Shown here: piece by piece, positions 7,177 to 16,081 of the stretch | How positions within the stretch are numbered: position 1 is the first letter of the stretch | Layout of the letters: each line of letters starts with the position of its first letter | Assembly: GCF_003286415.2 (NCBI RefSeq) | Contig: NZ_CP043450.1 | Coordinates: forward strand, 7,378,001 to 7,442,000 | Direction of reading: 5' to 3' | DNA length: 64,000 bases | DNA from: Mucilaginibacter rubeus | Lineage (GTDB): Bacteria > Bacteroidota > Bacteroidia > Sphingobacteriales > Sphingobacteriaceae | Made by a program: the position numbers and the translations under genes | Notes under the pieces: generated by a model | What the model was told of the DNA's origin: nothing | Seen by the model: the letters and a program-made list of their open reading frames with translations, nothing else | Database searches by the model: none

Positions 7177-8037
7177 TTAGTTTAAGTATGATTGCAATAG
7201 GTTTGATTTTGAGTTGTGACGTAAACGCATCAAAGCTTTGTCTTTCAACTGGCGAACGCGTTCGCGGGTTAAATCAAATTTTTCACCTATTTCCTCTAAT
7301 GAATGTGGCGCATGACCTCCAAGGCCAAAAAATAACATCAGTACTTCACGGTCGCGTTCGGCAAGGATACCTAACGAACGTTTAATTTCCTGTGATAATG
7401 AATCGGCCATTACTTCGGTATCGGTTGCAGCATCAGAGCTGGCCAACACATCAAGTAAAGTATTTTCTTCACCCTGGATAAAAGGCGCGTCCATTGAAAT
7501 CTGACGACCTGCATTATTCATTGAATCGGCAATTTTATCAACCGAAATTTCAAGGTTGTCTGCAAGTTCTTCAGGCGTTGGCTGCCTTTCGTACTCCTGC
7601 TCCAGTTTTGAAGCGGCTTTATGAATCTTACTTAATGAACCAATTTGGTTCAATGGTAAACGCACAATACGTGATTGCTCGGCAATGGCCGACAGAATTG
7701 ACTGACGGATCCACCATACGGCATATGAAATAAATTTAAAACCTTTAGTTTCGTCAAAGCGCTTAGCTGCTTTGATCAGGCCAAGGTTTCCCTCGTTTAT
7801 TAAGTCGCCCAGGGTAAGTCCCTGGTTTTGGTACTGCTTAGCAACCGATACCACAAAGCGAAGGTTAGTTTTTGTCAAACGTTCTAACGCTACCTGGTCG
7901 CCCTCACGAATCTTTTGCGCCAGGATCACTTCCTCCTCAGCTGTGATCAAATCTACCTTGCCAATATCGTGCAGGTATTTTTCGAGCGATGCTGATTCAC
8001 GGTTAGTGATTGATTGGGATATTTTAAGTTGTCTCAT
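7177..8037 (-). CDS. rpoD: Primary RNA polymerase sigma factor (Bacteroidota sigma-70)
   Basis: A 286-residue sigma-70 protein of the compact Bacteroidota type, which lacks the long region 1.1 and the non-conserved insertion of E. coli RpoD. Seen: region 1.2 (LEKYLHDIGKVDLITAEEE), region 2 with NLRFVVSVAKQYQNQG, the INEGNLGLIKAAKRFD core and SYAVWWIRQSIL that contacts the -10-equivalent element, region 3 (SKIHKAASKLEQEY), and region 4 with DLTRERVRQLKDKAL, the helix-turn-helix. This is the sigma expected to read the TAnnTTTG promoters seen elsewhere in the window. It is monocistronic, with a long upstream region and a strong downstream terminator. Confidence 0.95.
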   Translation of the reverse strand: MRQLKISQSITNRESASLEKYLHDIGKVDLITAEEEVILAQKIREGDQVALERLTKTNLRFVVSVAKQYQNQGLTLGDLINEGNLGLIKAAKRFDETKGFKFISYAVWWIRQSILSAIAEQSRIVRLPLNQIGSLSKIHKAASKLEQEYERQPTPEELADNLEISVDKIADSMNNAGRQISMDAPFIQGEENTLLDVLASSDAATDTEVMADSLSQEIKRSLGILAERDREVLMLFFGLGGHAPHSLEEIGEKFDLTRERVRQLKDKALMRLRHNSKSNLLQSYLN

Positions 8038-8372
8038 TTTTTAATACAGATTATTAAGCTAAAAACGGTTCAATAAGATACTTGTGCCGGGTTAAACAAC
8101 CGGAGGTAAAACAGACTACATTAAACTTTGCTTCCTTCTTTATTTGTGAACCCGGGATAAGTATTTAATATTTAAAACGAGGGTTTTCTACTGATATTAT
8201 TGCTGTAAGGAACGAGCGGTTTAAAAGTTTTAAAATAATGTGCTAACCAATAAATGTTTAATCAACATATTACCTTATAATGAACAGCACAAAGGTAAGC
8301 ATTTATTTGCTATTATAGTGTCATTTCAACACCATGAAACAACGGTTAGAGTGAAGATTATGTGAATTTTTA
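8038..8372 (-). promoter_or_regulatory. Long upstream region of rpoD with a candidate -7 box
   Basis: No gene is seen in these 335 bases, which are AT-rich. CAAAGGTA at 8290-8297 reads TACCTTTG on the minus strand, matching the -7 consensus and implying a leader of about 250 nt for rpoD. A -33 partner is not evident, so the position is tentative. The AsmA-like gene on the same strand ends at 8373, right at the edge of this region. Confidence 0.4.
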
Positions 8373-10883
8373 TTAATCTTGCGCCGGCTCCGGTGTTTGC
8401 TGCTTGTCATCTGTCTTCTGGTCGTCATCATCCTGCTTTGTTTTTTTGTGATTTTTATTCCATTTTATCTTTATTTTACCATCATCACCATCGGTGGCAA
8501 GGATGTGTAAAACAATACCTTTCATTCGTTTTTTGTTTCGTTCGGTCTCGTCCTCAATCTTGCTGTCGTTTTTCGGGTTCCGTAACGGAACATCCAGGGC
8601 AATGTTTGTCCCTCGAGATAGCGAATAGGTTCCCTCTACATCCATATTCAAAACGCTCGAATTTATCTGCATTGGGGCGATCTTTATTTTATCGCCGTCA
8701 AGATCAAACCTGGCCTTTAAATCGCCAAAAGTGATATTGTCCAGATCGCGGAAAGGGAAGGCGAACTTGCCTACACTTTTTATTGGCGCGAAATTGACCA
8801 ATGCGCCGTCTTTTAAACTAACCTGTGCAAAGCCTTTGATTGATTTTGGCACCAGATCGCCGGTATTTTTGATGCCGCCTTTAATATCTACTCTTGCCGA
8901 AAGGAAACCCCGCAGGTTATCGCTGGTAAAATCCTTGAGACCGAAGTTGTTAAACGATGCAAAGAAGGTATTAGTATTTACATTGTTAATAGTTGTGCTG
9001 ATAGCAAAGTTATTGGTTGGCCCCTGCAATACCAATCCGCTTAAATTCAATGTTCCGCCCGAACTTTTAAGGCTTACATTGCGCATCTTCATGGTGTTAT
9101 CGGCCAGCAGGATATCGGCATTTACATCGGTAGCCAAAAACTTTTTGTAGTAAACTTTTGCCAAACGTAAATGGAGCTCGGCCTGCCCTTTATCAAACGC
9201 GGTATTCAGCTGGCTGGTGATCTTAGCGTTCGACATCTTTTTACCCGACCCGACATGGCCGGCACTGCTTTCGTATCCGCGGTTGTTCAGGAAGCCCAGG
9301 AACTCACCAAGCCGGATCTGCGGACTGGTGATCTGCCATACGATCAGGATTTTTTCCGGATCGGTATAATACAGGTTCAAAAAGTTGCTTACCTTACCCT
9401 GCATGTAAACTATACTGCTACCGTTTTGCAGGCGGATATTGTTGATATAAAGATCCTTCTCGGTAAATTTTAATGCGATAGAGTTGTTTTTAAATACCAG
9501 GCCACGTGGCAGGTATTCTACATCCGCATTTTTGATATCAACATTGCCGGTAACAAAGGGTTTGGTGAATTTAAAATTCACGATATCGGCTTTATAGGCC
9601 AGTTTCAAATCGGCAACGCCTTTGGTAAATTTCAGGCTTTCATCGCCAATAACCGGGTTAAGTTTGGTAACCGGAAAGCGTGAGCGGAAAATGCCCGTTG
9701 CCACCGGCGTATTCAGGTTATTGATAAACGCGGTATCAATTGTAAACGGAATATCTTTGTAATAACCGTTAAAATGGTAAAGTTTTATCACGGAGTTGTC
9801 GTCACTTAAGCCTTTGCCATTGATATAGTTATTGCTAAAAACTCCGTTAAAGCTGCAATTTTCGATAGTGCCACCCTGGGTTTTCAAAATGTTGTTTTTT
9901 ACCTTGGCCGTAACGTAAATAGACGGATCGCCGCCGCCTCCAAAACTTCCCTTCAGGTCGCAGGTTACATCGATGGGCTTTTTCAGATCGAACATTTTGA
10001 GGCTTTTGGTGATATTGACAGCCAGTAGGTTGGCAGCATCATTCCACAAAATATCGTCAACCTTGAGGTTAATAGTAAAATCTGTTTGCGGAGATTTAAG
10101 GTTAAACTGCGCGCCAACCGTGAAGGGGTTATCGCCAATGTTAAGTGTATTGGGCGCAAGGTTTATGATCTGCGAATCATCGTCGTAGCTGATATCAAAG
10201 TGCCCTTTTAAAAGCCTGTTTTTCATGAAGCTTCCTTTTTTTGTATTAAAGGAAAAGCTGTTTGCCATGGTATTCAGATCGATATCAGCATTCCATCCTT
10301 TGGCAGGATAATCCATGTGGCCCTGGATATCATTAACCGCGAATTTGAACAATTTATAAGCGTGGCGGTCGTCAACTATAAAATTTACTTTGTTTAATGA
10401 AAACCTTTTGATCTGTGTTGAAGAATTGGTCTGTTTCTCTTTCGGATCTTTTTCAACCTTGGGTTTTGCTTTAAATATAGCTGTATTGCTGTAGCCGGTG
10501 CTATCGGTAAACAGGTCGATATCGGCATTACTAATATCTATTTTATTGATCACCACCTCGCCTTTAAGCAACGCTGAGGCATTAACCGATACTTCAAAAT
10601 CTTTGGCAGTAAGTAAAGTATGATGATGTTGCGCCCAGCGGTTATCTTTCAGTACCACATCTTTCAGTTCAACAGATACGCCCGGAAACCCCTTAAACAA
10701 TGTAGGGTTGATAGTGCCTATAGTGAGTGTGCCGTTCAGGTTTTTATTAAGCTCGGAAGTGATCATAGCAAGCACTTTCTGCTTATTATAATTAACATAA
10801 ACAGTAAGAGCGATAAATAAAATTATAATTAAACCCACGAACGCTCCGGCGATCTTTAAGGTTATCTTTAACCATTTTGGCAT
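8373..10883 (-). CDS. AsmA-like envelope protein
   Basis: An 836-residue AsmA-family protein. It has one N-terminal membrane helix (GAFVGLIIILFIALTVYV) followed directly by the family's repeating beta-groove start (GTLTIGTINPTLFKGFPGVSVELKDVVLKD). A long beta-rich body follows, with a typical AsmA-type C-terminal region (VNTNTFFASFNNFGLKD, then TSDNLRGFLSARVDIKG). The C-terminus ends in a Lys/Asp/Gln-rich tail with the run KKTKQDDDDQKTDD. Bacterial AsmA-like proteins are thought to bridge inner and outer membrane and to affect phospholipid transport or outer-membrane assembly; a specific role here is not shown. It appears to be monocistronic. Confidence 0.85.
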   Translation of the reverse strand: MPKWLKITLKIAGAFVGLIIILFIALTVYVNYNKQKVLAMITSELNKNLNGTLTIGTINPTLFKGFPGVSVELKDVVLKDNRWAQHHHTLLTAKDFEVSVNASALLKGEVVINKIDISNADIDLFTDSTGYSNTAIFKAKPKVEKDPKEKQTNSSTQIKRFSLNKVNFIVDDRHAYKLFKFAVNDIQGHMDYPAKGWNADIDLNTMANSFSFNTKKGSFMKNRLLKGHFDISYDDDSQIINLAPNTLNIGDNPFTVGAQFNLKSPQTDFTINLKVDDILWNDAANLLAVNITKSLKMFDLKKPIDVTCDLKGSFGGGGDPSIYVTAKVKNNILKTQGGTIENCSFNGVFSNNYINGKGLSDDNSVIKLYHFNGYYKDIPFTIDTAFINNLNTPVATGIFRSRFPVTKLNPVIGDESLKFTKGVADLKLAYKADIVNFKFTKPFVTGNVDIKNADVEYLPRGLVFKNNSIALKFTEKDLYINNIRLQNGSSIVYMQGKVSNFLNLYYTDPEKILIVWQITSPQIRLGEFLGFLNNRGYESSAGHVGSGKKMSNAKITSQLNTAFDKGQAELHLRLAKVYYKKFLATDVNADILLADNTMKMRNVSLKSSGGTLNLSGLVLQGPTNNFAISTTINNVNTNTFFASFNNFGLKDFTSDNLRGFLSARVDIKGGIKNTGDLVPKSIKGFAQVSLKDGALVNFAPIKSVGKFAFPFRDLDNITFGDLKARFDLDGDKIKIAPMQINSSVLNMDVEGTYSLSRGTNIALDVPLRNPKNDSKIEDETERNKKRMKGIVLHILATDGDDGKIKIKWNKNHKKTKQDDDDQKTDDKQQTPEPAQD

Positions 10884-11024
10884 TTCAACTAATTTATTGT
10901 TAAAGCGTTATGGTTATATAATTGTTTGTATTGTAACATATAATTAACACACGGTATAGGAATAGGTAAATAAATCTGCAATAAGATACAATATTTTAAA
11001 TTTATAATCGGCTACATCATTATC

Positions 11025-11699
11025 ATGGAAACAACTAATAAAATAAAGGTAATTATTACAGGCGCTACCGGTATGGTAGGCGAGGGGGTATTGCACCAAT
11101 GTTTACTGAGCAATAAGGTTGAAGAGGTGTTGATCATTAACCGTAAACCAAGCGGCGTAACGCACCCCAAGCTCAAAGAAATTATTCATGCCGATTTCTT
11201 TAACCTTACGCCCATAGAAAGCCAGCTGCAAGGTTATAATGCTTGCTTTTTTTGTTTAGGTGTTTCGTCGGTAGGTATGAGCGAAGAGGCTTACTATAAA
11301 TTAACCTACCTGCTTACCATGCATGTTGCAGAGATCCTGAGTCGTGTTAATCCGGACATGACCTTTTGCTATATATCTGGAGCTGGTACCGATAGTACAG
11401 AAACCGGCCGCAGCATGTGGGCACGCGTAAAAGGCAAAACCGAAAATGACCTTATGAAGCTGCCCTTTAAACAGGTATTTAACTTCAGGCCGGGATTTAT
11501 GAAAAGCTTTAAAGGCGCAAAAAATACACTTTCGTTTTATAAGTATATCAGCTGGATGTATCCCCTCGGCAGGCTTATTTATCCTAAAGGCTTTATTACA
11601 CTGGAAGAAGTTGGCAAAGCCATGATCAATACCGCGAACCGGGGAACGGGGCGTTGGATCCTGGACGGAAAAGATATTGTAGCGCTGGCCAACGAATAG
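11025..11699 (+). CDS. NAD(P)-binding protein, atypical SDR (TIP30-like)
   Basis: A 224-residue Rossmann-fold protein with an N-terminal TGATGMVGEGVL nucleotide-binding loop and a VEEVLIINRKPSG strand. ACFFCLGVSSVGMSEEAYYKLTY resembles the Tip30/HTATIP2-like atypical short-chain dehydrogenases, and FCYISGAGTDSTETG with MWARVKGKTENDL supplies the usual Ser and Lys region, without a clean YxxxK. The substrate is unknown; many such proteins are annotated simply as NAD-dependent epimerase/dehydratase. It is short compared with true sugar epimerases, which run to 300 residues or more. It stands alone. Confidence 0.8.
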   Translation: METTNKIKVIITGATGMVGEGVLHQCLLSNKVEEVLIINRKPSGVTHPKLKEIIHADFFNLTPIESQLQGYNACFFCLGVSSVGMSEEAYYKLTYLLTMHVAEILSRVNPDMTFCYISGAGTDSTETGRSMWARVKGKTENDLMKLPFKQVFNFRPGFMKSFKGAKNTLSFYKYISWMYPLGRLIYPKGFITLEEVGKAMINTANRGTGRWILDGKDIVALANE

Positions 11700-11878
11700 C
11701 GGGTTATGATATACGGATAGCATCGTCGTGTAAATCCGATATATCGTTATTGTGGTTAATGGTTTTTTGTTGTAAGTTGTTGTAATGTAGTTGTTTGTGT
11801 TTTTGGTGTGAGGTTTGGGTTAGTGAGGTTAGTAACATTAATCAACACATCATTTGTGAAAACTAAACTCAAAACAAC

Positions 11879-12670
11879 ATGAAAGCCAAATCAATGAAAG
11901 CCCGCTTAAATAAATATTTAATTGCGGCAGTAGTTTTATCAGGCAGTTTATTTGCCCTTACCTTTAAAGCAAGCGCGCAGGGCACGCCTGTTAAAAACAT
12001 TGTATTGGTACATGGTGCCTTTGCCGATGGCTCGGGCTTTCAAGCCGTGTACAATATCCTTGCTAAAAAAGGATACAATGTTACCGTGGTTCAAAATCCC
12101 TTAACCTCGCTTAAGGATGATGTTGACGCGGCTAACCGGATCCTGGACAAACAGGACGGCCCCACAGTTTTGGTTGGCCACTCCTATGGCGGTACAGTAA
12201 TTACCGAAGCCGGGAATAATTCAAAAGTAGTGGCCTTGGTTTACATTGCCGCTTTTGCTCCGGATAAAGGCGAGAACACCATAAAATGGGTACAATCTGC
12301 ACCTCCCGCTCCCGAAAACGGAATTTTGCCGCCAGACGATAAAGGCTTTGTTTACTATGATAAAGCTAAATTTCATGGTGGGTTTGCCGGCGATTTGAGC
12401 CAGGCCGAGGCCGACTTTATGTTTGCCTCACAGGGGCCAACCTCGGTTCAATGTTTTATAACCCCTATTACCGAAGCCGCCTGGAAAACCAAGCCGAGCT
12501 ATGGCATAGTAGCTACCGAAGATAAAAGTATAGTGCCTGATGTTGAGCGTACCATGTATAAACGTGCCGGAGCTAAAATAACCGAGGTTAAAGGCAGCCA
12601 CGTCATATTTATTTCGCAACCCGAGGCTGTTGCCAAAGTAATTATCGAGGCGGCAAACAGCGTTAAGTAA
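11879..12670 (+). CDS. Exported alpha/beta hydrolase
   Basis: A 263-residue alpha/beta hydrolase with a signal peptide (basic KAKSMKARLNKYL, hydrophobic AAVVLSGSLFALTF, then KASAQ as a likely cleavage site), so it probably acts in the periplasm. Seen: NIVLVHGAFADGSGF at the oxyanion region and VGHSYGGTVI with the nucleophile Ser at residue 102. A C-terminal VKGSHVIFISQPEAVAKVI gives the catalytic His. The pattern matches the salicylate-esterase-like carboxylesterases that bacteria often annotate only as alpha/beta hydrolase. Natural substrate unknown. It ends in its own terminator and precedes an AraC regulator, but no regulatory link is evident. Confidence 0.88.
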   Translation: MKAKSMKARLNKYLIAAVVLSGSLFALTFKASAQGTPVKNIVLVHGAFADGSGFQAVYNILAKKGYNVTVVQNPLTSLKDDVDAANRILDKQDGPTVLVGHSYGGTVITEAGNNSKVVALVYIAAFAPDKGENTIKWVQSAPPAPENGILPPDDKGFVYYDKAKFHGGFAGDLSQAEADFMFASQGPTSVQCFITPITEAAWKTKPSYGIVATEDKSIVPDVERTMYKRAGAKITEVKGSHVIFISQPEAVAKVIIEAANSVK

Positions 12671-12693
12671 AAGATAGTTTTTGTTACAGTTTT

Positions 12694-12727
12694 AAGCGGA
12701 ACCGGCGATTGGCCGTTCCGCTTTTTT
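12694..12727 (+). terminator. Intrinsic terminator after the alpha/beta hydrolase gene
   Basis: AAGCGGAAC (12694-12702) pairs exactly with GTTCCGCTT (12715-12723) around a 12-nt loop, and the right arm continues into a six-T run. Confidence 0.9.
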
Positions 12728-12753
12728 GTTAGTTTTACGCTATCGATCATTAA

Positions 12754-13620
12754 ATGGAAGCCATTACCGTACCCGGAGCAGTAAAAGATAAGCCGCAAAT
12801 TAAAGCGGGTGAGATCTCTTTTGTGTACTACCAGGAGCGCGGCAGCCTGCTCAGAAACCAGGTGATTTTTAACCAATGCGCCGTAAGCTTTGTGCTTAAC
12901 GGGCAAAAAGAGCTTTATCGTCATGCCGATTGTACCATCATCAGGCCAGGACAAGGTTTGCTGATTCCCGAAGGTAATACTCTTATCGCGGAGCATACCG
13001 TAAACGGGACTTCAAATGATGTGCTTTACAGTAGTTTTATCGTCTTCTTTCCGCAGCGGCTGATCACCGAATTTTTTGCTAAGCATGGTCTTTCCACAAA
13101 AAATACGCAAGCTGATGGTTCGCCTTATTTGCTTTTTTCAAACACCGCTTACCTTAATGAATACCTCCGGGGTATCCGGACTTTGGTTGACGGGCAGCAG
13201 CAGCTTTCATACCCGGTAGCGCTGCATAAACTGGAGGAGTTGCTGCTTATCATTTATGAATTATACCCAACTCAGTTGACGACCTTACTTGGTAGCGAGC
13301 ATAACAATACCGGTTTATCGCTGCAAAAACTGGTGGAAAATAACCTGTTTAATAATCTTACGCTTGATGAATTGGCTTTTCTCGCTAATCGGAGCCTGTC
13401 GTCATTCAAACGGGATTTTGAGAAAGCTTATGGCCTGTCGCCGCAGAAATATATCCGCGAAAGGAAACTGGAAGCTGCCTGTATTGAGTTAAAGAGTGGG
13501 CGTAGGGCAAGTGAGCTTTACATCACTTTCGGTTACGAAAATCTGTCGAATTTTAATACAGCTTTTAAGAAAAAGTTCGGGGTTACCCCGGCGGCTTACG
13601 GTCAGCAAATTGTAGTTTGA
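12754..13620 (+). CDS. AraC-family transcriptional regulator
   Basis: A 288-residue regulator with an N-terminal cupin-like sensor region (HADCTIIRPGQGLLIPEGN) and a C-terminal AraC DNA-binding domain. In that domain LTLDELAFLANRSLSSFKRDFEKAYG is the first helix-turn-helix and LSPQKYIRERKLEAACIELKSG the linking helix. YITFGYENLSNFNTAFKKKFGVTP is the second helix-turn-helix with the family's terminal signature. The ligand is unknown. Its stop codon lies inside the first half of a 21-bp-phased direct repeat (13616-13651) upstream of the next gene, which makes that gene the most likely target. The sensor half resembles ExsA-like regulators more than sugar-sensing AraC proteins. Confidence 0.9.
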   Translation: MEAITVPGAVKDKPQIKAGEISFVYYQERGSLLRNQVIFNQCAVSFVLNGQKELYRHADCTIIRPGQGLLIPEGNTLIAEHTVNGTSNDVLYSSFIVFFPQRLITEFFAKHGLSTKNTQADGSPYLLFSNTAYLNEYLRGIRTLVDGQQQLSYPVALHKLEELLLIIYELYPTQLTTLLGSEHNNTGLSLQKLVENNLFNNLTLDELAFLANRSLSSFKRDFEKAYGLSPQKYIRERKLEAACIELKSGRRASELYITFGYENLSNFNTAFKKKFGVTPAAYGQQIVV

Positions 13621-13651
13621 GCCGCTTGCACTACTATTTGAACCGTTTGCA
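13616..13651 (+). promoter_or_regulatory. Candidate AraC-type operator: 15-bp direct repeat, 21-bp phase
   Basis: TTTGAGCCGCTTGCA (13616-13630) and TTTGAACCGTTTGCA (13637-13651) agree at 13 of 15 positions and start exactly 21 bp apart, two helical turns, as AraC-family dimers require. A near-consensus -7 element, CAACTTTG, stands at 13677-13684, so the second half-site abuts where the -33 element would be. This is the geometry of an activator that contacts RNA polymerase. The neighbouring AraC gene is the obvious candidate binder. Confidence 0.65.
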
Positions 13652-13707
13652 ATAACAGTGTAAACGCCCGCAAGGCCAACTTTGTAGCGTAATTAAATAC
13701 TGTTATT

Positions 13708-14250
13708 ATGAAAACGATTTTCTCTCTATTCATCAGCTTTTTTATAGCTAAGGCTGCATGTTCACAAACGTTTACTTTAAAAAGTGCCGATTTAGGCGGG
13801 CAGTTCAGCAATGAGTTTATTGCCGGTAATTTTGGCTGCAATGGCGGCAATAAATCGCCGCAACTAAGCTGGGTTAACGCACCGGAGGGCACCCAAAGCT
13901 TTGCCATAACCATGTACGATGCGGACGCCCCAACCGGAAGCGGGTTTTGGCATTGGGTTGTAGTAGATATCCCCGCAAATATTCATGAACTAAAGCAAGG
14001 CGCGGGCGACGTAAAAAGTGGTTTAGCCCCGCAAGGCAGCCTGCAAAGTATTAACGATGTAGGCGTACCCGGTTATCAGGGCCCATGCCCCGGCATTGAC
14101 GAGGGTGATCACCGGTATCTTATTACCGTATACGCTTTAAAAACAGCCAAGCTTGGCACAACGCAGGCCTCAACCGCAGCATTAACGGGCTATTTATTGG
14201 GTAAGCAATTGCTGGCCAAGGCCTCGTTAATGGTTTATATGAAGAGATAG
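13708..14250 (+). CDS. Exported PEBP protein (YbhB/YbcL, Raf-kinase-inhibitor-like)
   Basis: A 180-residue phosphatidylethanolamine-binding-protein family member with a signal peptide (KTIFSLFISFFIAKAACSQ). Seen: the ligand-pocket motif MYDADAPTGSGFWHW, the VVVDIPANIHELKQG strand, and GYQGPCPGIDEGDHRY followed by LITVYALKTAKLG, which match YbhB/YbcL proteins. These bind anionic small molecules or phospholipid head groups, but a physiological role in bacteria is not settled. Its promoter region holds the phased direct repeat described at 13616-13651, so it is likely controlled by the upstream AraC regulator. Monocistronic, followed by a dispersed repeat. Confidence 0.9.
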   Translation: MKTIFSLFISFFIAKAACSQTFTLKSADLGGQFSNEFIAGNFGCNGGNKSPQLSWVNAPEGTQSFAITMYDADAPTGSGFWHWVVVDIPANIHELKQGAGDVKSGLAPQGSLQSINDVGVPGYQGPCPGIDEGDHRYLITVYALKTAKLGTTQASTAALTGYLLGKQLLAKASLMVYMKR

Positions 14251-14286
14251 TTTAACACTGCACCTAAAAAAGCCCTGGGATTGTGC

Positions 14287-14407
14287 GATTCCCTCCCCGG
14301 GGAGGGTGTAGGGAGGGGTTTATGTGATATGCCTAATCGTTAGCAAAGTGTACAAACCCCTCCCTGCCAACACCCATACCTAACGCACCCCTCCCAAGGG
14401 AGGGAAT
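14287..14407. repeat. TTCCCTCCC / GGGAGGGAA palindromic repeat, copy 1
   Basis: Begins ATTCCCTCCCCGGGGAGGG and ends CCTCCCAAGGGAGGGAAT, with an inner GGGAGGGGTT pairing with AACCCCTCCC. It fills most of the gap between convergent genes. A close copy is at 30957-31077; related TCCCCTCTTGAGAGGGG versions are at 21605-21719 and 40290-40398, and a half element is at 24799-24838. Confidence 0.9.
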
Positions 14408-14448
14408 TGTTTGGTTGAGACTATTATTCTCTTTTTTAAGTAACAGAT

Positions 14449-15942
14449 TTACCGAATCACAACATGCAATTTAAGCACCCGATTCTTTTCTGCCGAAAAG
14501 CTTGCCCCGTTATCATTACTTATTAGTGAAATATTATTCGGATCGGTTAACAGGTCATTATAGGCAGAGCCGTAGCAGCCTTTGGTAGTGTTCGATTTTA
14601 TAACGACAGCGTATCGTTTACCAACGGTAACAGGAATATTTGTCTTTACCATAACATTCCTGGCCGACCATGAAACTGAATCAACAGCCAAAGTAACGGA
14701 AGCCAACGCTTTACCTGTAGGCAATCCGGTATTATTAAGCTCAAATATCTCGACAGTCAGACCGGCATCAGGATGTCCTGTTTGAAAAGTAGCAAAGCTG
14801 ATGCTGGCTAAATTTCCATTCCTGCTTGCCGTAAAAATTTGCGCGCGTTGTATATTTTTGCCAATGTCGCATCCGGTGGTAAAATCTTCGGTTGGTTTTA
14901 CCGGGCTGGGGTTCCTGGTAAAATTTGCTGTTTGCTGGCACTCCACGGGGTTGATGGAGCCATCGGCGGCAAAGCTGAGCGGTGCCCAGTAAAAATTTGC
15001 AAGGGCTTCGTTTTTGGCAGCGTTGTTCCACAAATCGCTGCCGAAAAGGAAAATTGTTTCCGAATCCAGTTTAATGGTTGATACAAACGATGGCTGCCCG
15101 CAGCAGGAGTTATCACTGATCTTGGTCCCATCTGACCATGGCCCCAATGGCGACGATGCGGTACGGTAAGAAGCCCCGGTGCCCGAACAATAACCACAAT
15201 TAGGGTCGGAGTAAATGAGGTAATATTTTCTTTTACGCTTGAACAATGCAGGTGCTTCGGTATTGCCGGTAGTAACCGATTTTACATACTGCCCGGTTCC
15301 GGTTAAATAATCGGCGCTTAATTTTTCAATAACGATACTGCCCTTGGTTCGCCAGTCGGTGTACGCTAAATAGGCTGTGCCATCGTCATCAACAAAAGTA
15401 TCATGGTCGCCATTGTTTAAACCTGCAACCGGCATTTCGCTGTTTACTGCAAGGGTTGGCTCCTTAACTTCAATGAATGGCCCAACCGGGGTTTTGCTGG
15501 TAAATACCCGGTAACCAACCCGGTTATCGTAAACGTTGATCCACAGTACATAGCGTTTTGTTTTTTTATTGTAGATGACATGCGGCCTAAAGCAGCCATA
15601 GGTTTTACCATCGCAACGGGTTTGCCAAACGGGTGTTTGGGCATCAAACATGAATCCCCTGTCGGTCCAGTGTTGCAGATCCGTTGATGAGTAAGTTTTA
15701 AAACCGCAAAAGGGGGCCGTTTTGTTTCCCCATTCAAAGCCGCAATCATAACTTGTGCCGTACAGGTAGTATACGCCGTTAAATAAGGCTATCTCACCAT
15801 CATGCGCGTCAACCGCGTTGCCCAGGTTATCGAATTTAGTTACCTGCTTACCGTTTTTATCAAAATTTTTAATGCTTTGTGCCGATACGAAGCGCGCAGT
15901 TAAAAAGGTAGCCAGCAGGCTAAGCAGGATAAGTTTTTTCAT
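14449..15942 (-). CDS. GH43-family glycosidase with a C-terminal beta-sandwich domain
   Basis: A 497-residue exported protein with signal peptide LLSLLATFLTARFVSAQ. The five-bladed propeller spans about residues 40-340 and has the three GH43 acids: Asp in AVDAHDGEIALFNGVYYLYG (base), Asp in GDHDTFVDDDGTAYLAY (modulator) and Glu in GNTEAPALF (acid). The motif order resembles the galactan-acting GH43 subfamilies 24 and 34 more than arabinanases, but I cannot fix the subfamily. Residues about 350-497 form a separate domain (ASISFATFQTGHPDAGLTV) like the 'choice-of-anchor' modules, possibly for binding. It lies just downstream of the AraC-type regulator on the same strand, with a -7 box of its own. 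Confidence 0.85.
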   Translation of the reverse strand: MKKLILLSLLATFLTARFVSAQSIKNFDKNGKQVTKFDNLGNAVDAHDGEIALFNGVYYLYGTSYDCGFEWGNKTAPFCGFKTYSSTDLQHWTDRGFMFDAQTPVWQTRCDGKTYGCFRPHVIYNKKTKRYVLWINVYDNRVGYRVFTSKTPVGPFIEVKEPTLAVNSEMPVAGLNNGDHDTFVDDDGTAYLAYTDWRTKGSIVIEKLSADYLTGTGQYVKSVTTGNTEAPALFKRKRKYYLIYSDPNCGYCSGTGASYRTASSPLGPWSDGTKISDNSCCGQPSFVSTIKLDSETIFLFGSDLWNNAAKNEALANFYWAPLSFAADGSINPVECQQTANFTRNPSPVKPTEDFTTGCDIGKNIQRAQIFTASRNGNLASISFATFQTGHPDAGLTVEIFELNNTGLPTGKALASVTLAVDSVSWSARNVMVKTNIPVTVGKRYAVVIKSNTTKGCYGSAYNDLLTDPNNISLISNDNGASFSAEKNRVLKLHVVIR

Positions 15943-16026
15943 TGGTTTGTTTATTACTGAACCGCTGGTGCCAAAATTTTCAGTGTAAAGCGGCTAATAT
16001 CATCGAACCAAATCTATCAATGAACG

Positions 16027-16034
16027 CAAAAGTA
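16027..16034 (-). promoter_or_regulatory. Candidate promoter -7 box for the minus-strand GH43 gene
   Basis: Reads TACTTTTG on the minus strand, a match to TAnnTTTG, 85 bp upstream of the GH43 ATG at 15942. A short dyad, TATCAT-TT-ATGATA at 16061-16074, lies upstream and could be an operator half-site. No -33 TTTG is seen, consistent with activator dependence. Confidence 0.45.
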
Positions 16035-16081
16035 CCGGTTACACTTTTTGATATTAGGTTTATCATTTATGATAGCCGCAT

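Noticed and set aside
12499..12996. 165-codon minus-strand frame across the alpha/beta hydrolase end and AraC start
   Set aside because: It runs through a terminator hairpin and two real genes; no family motif.
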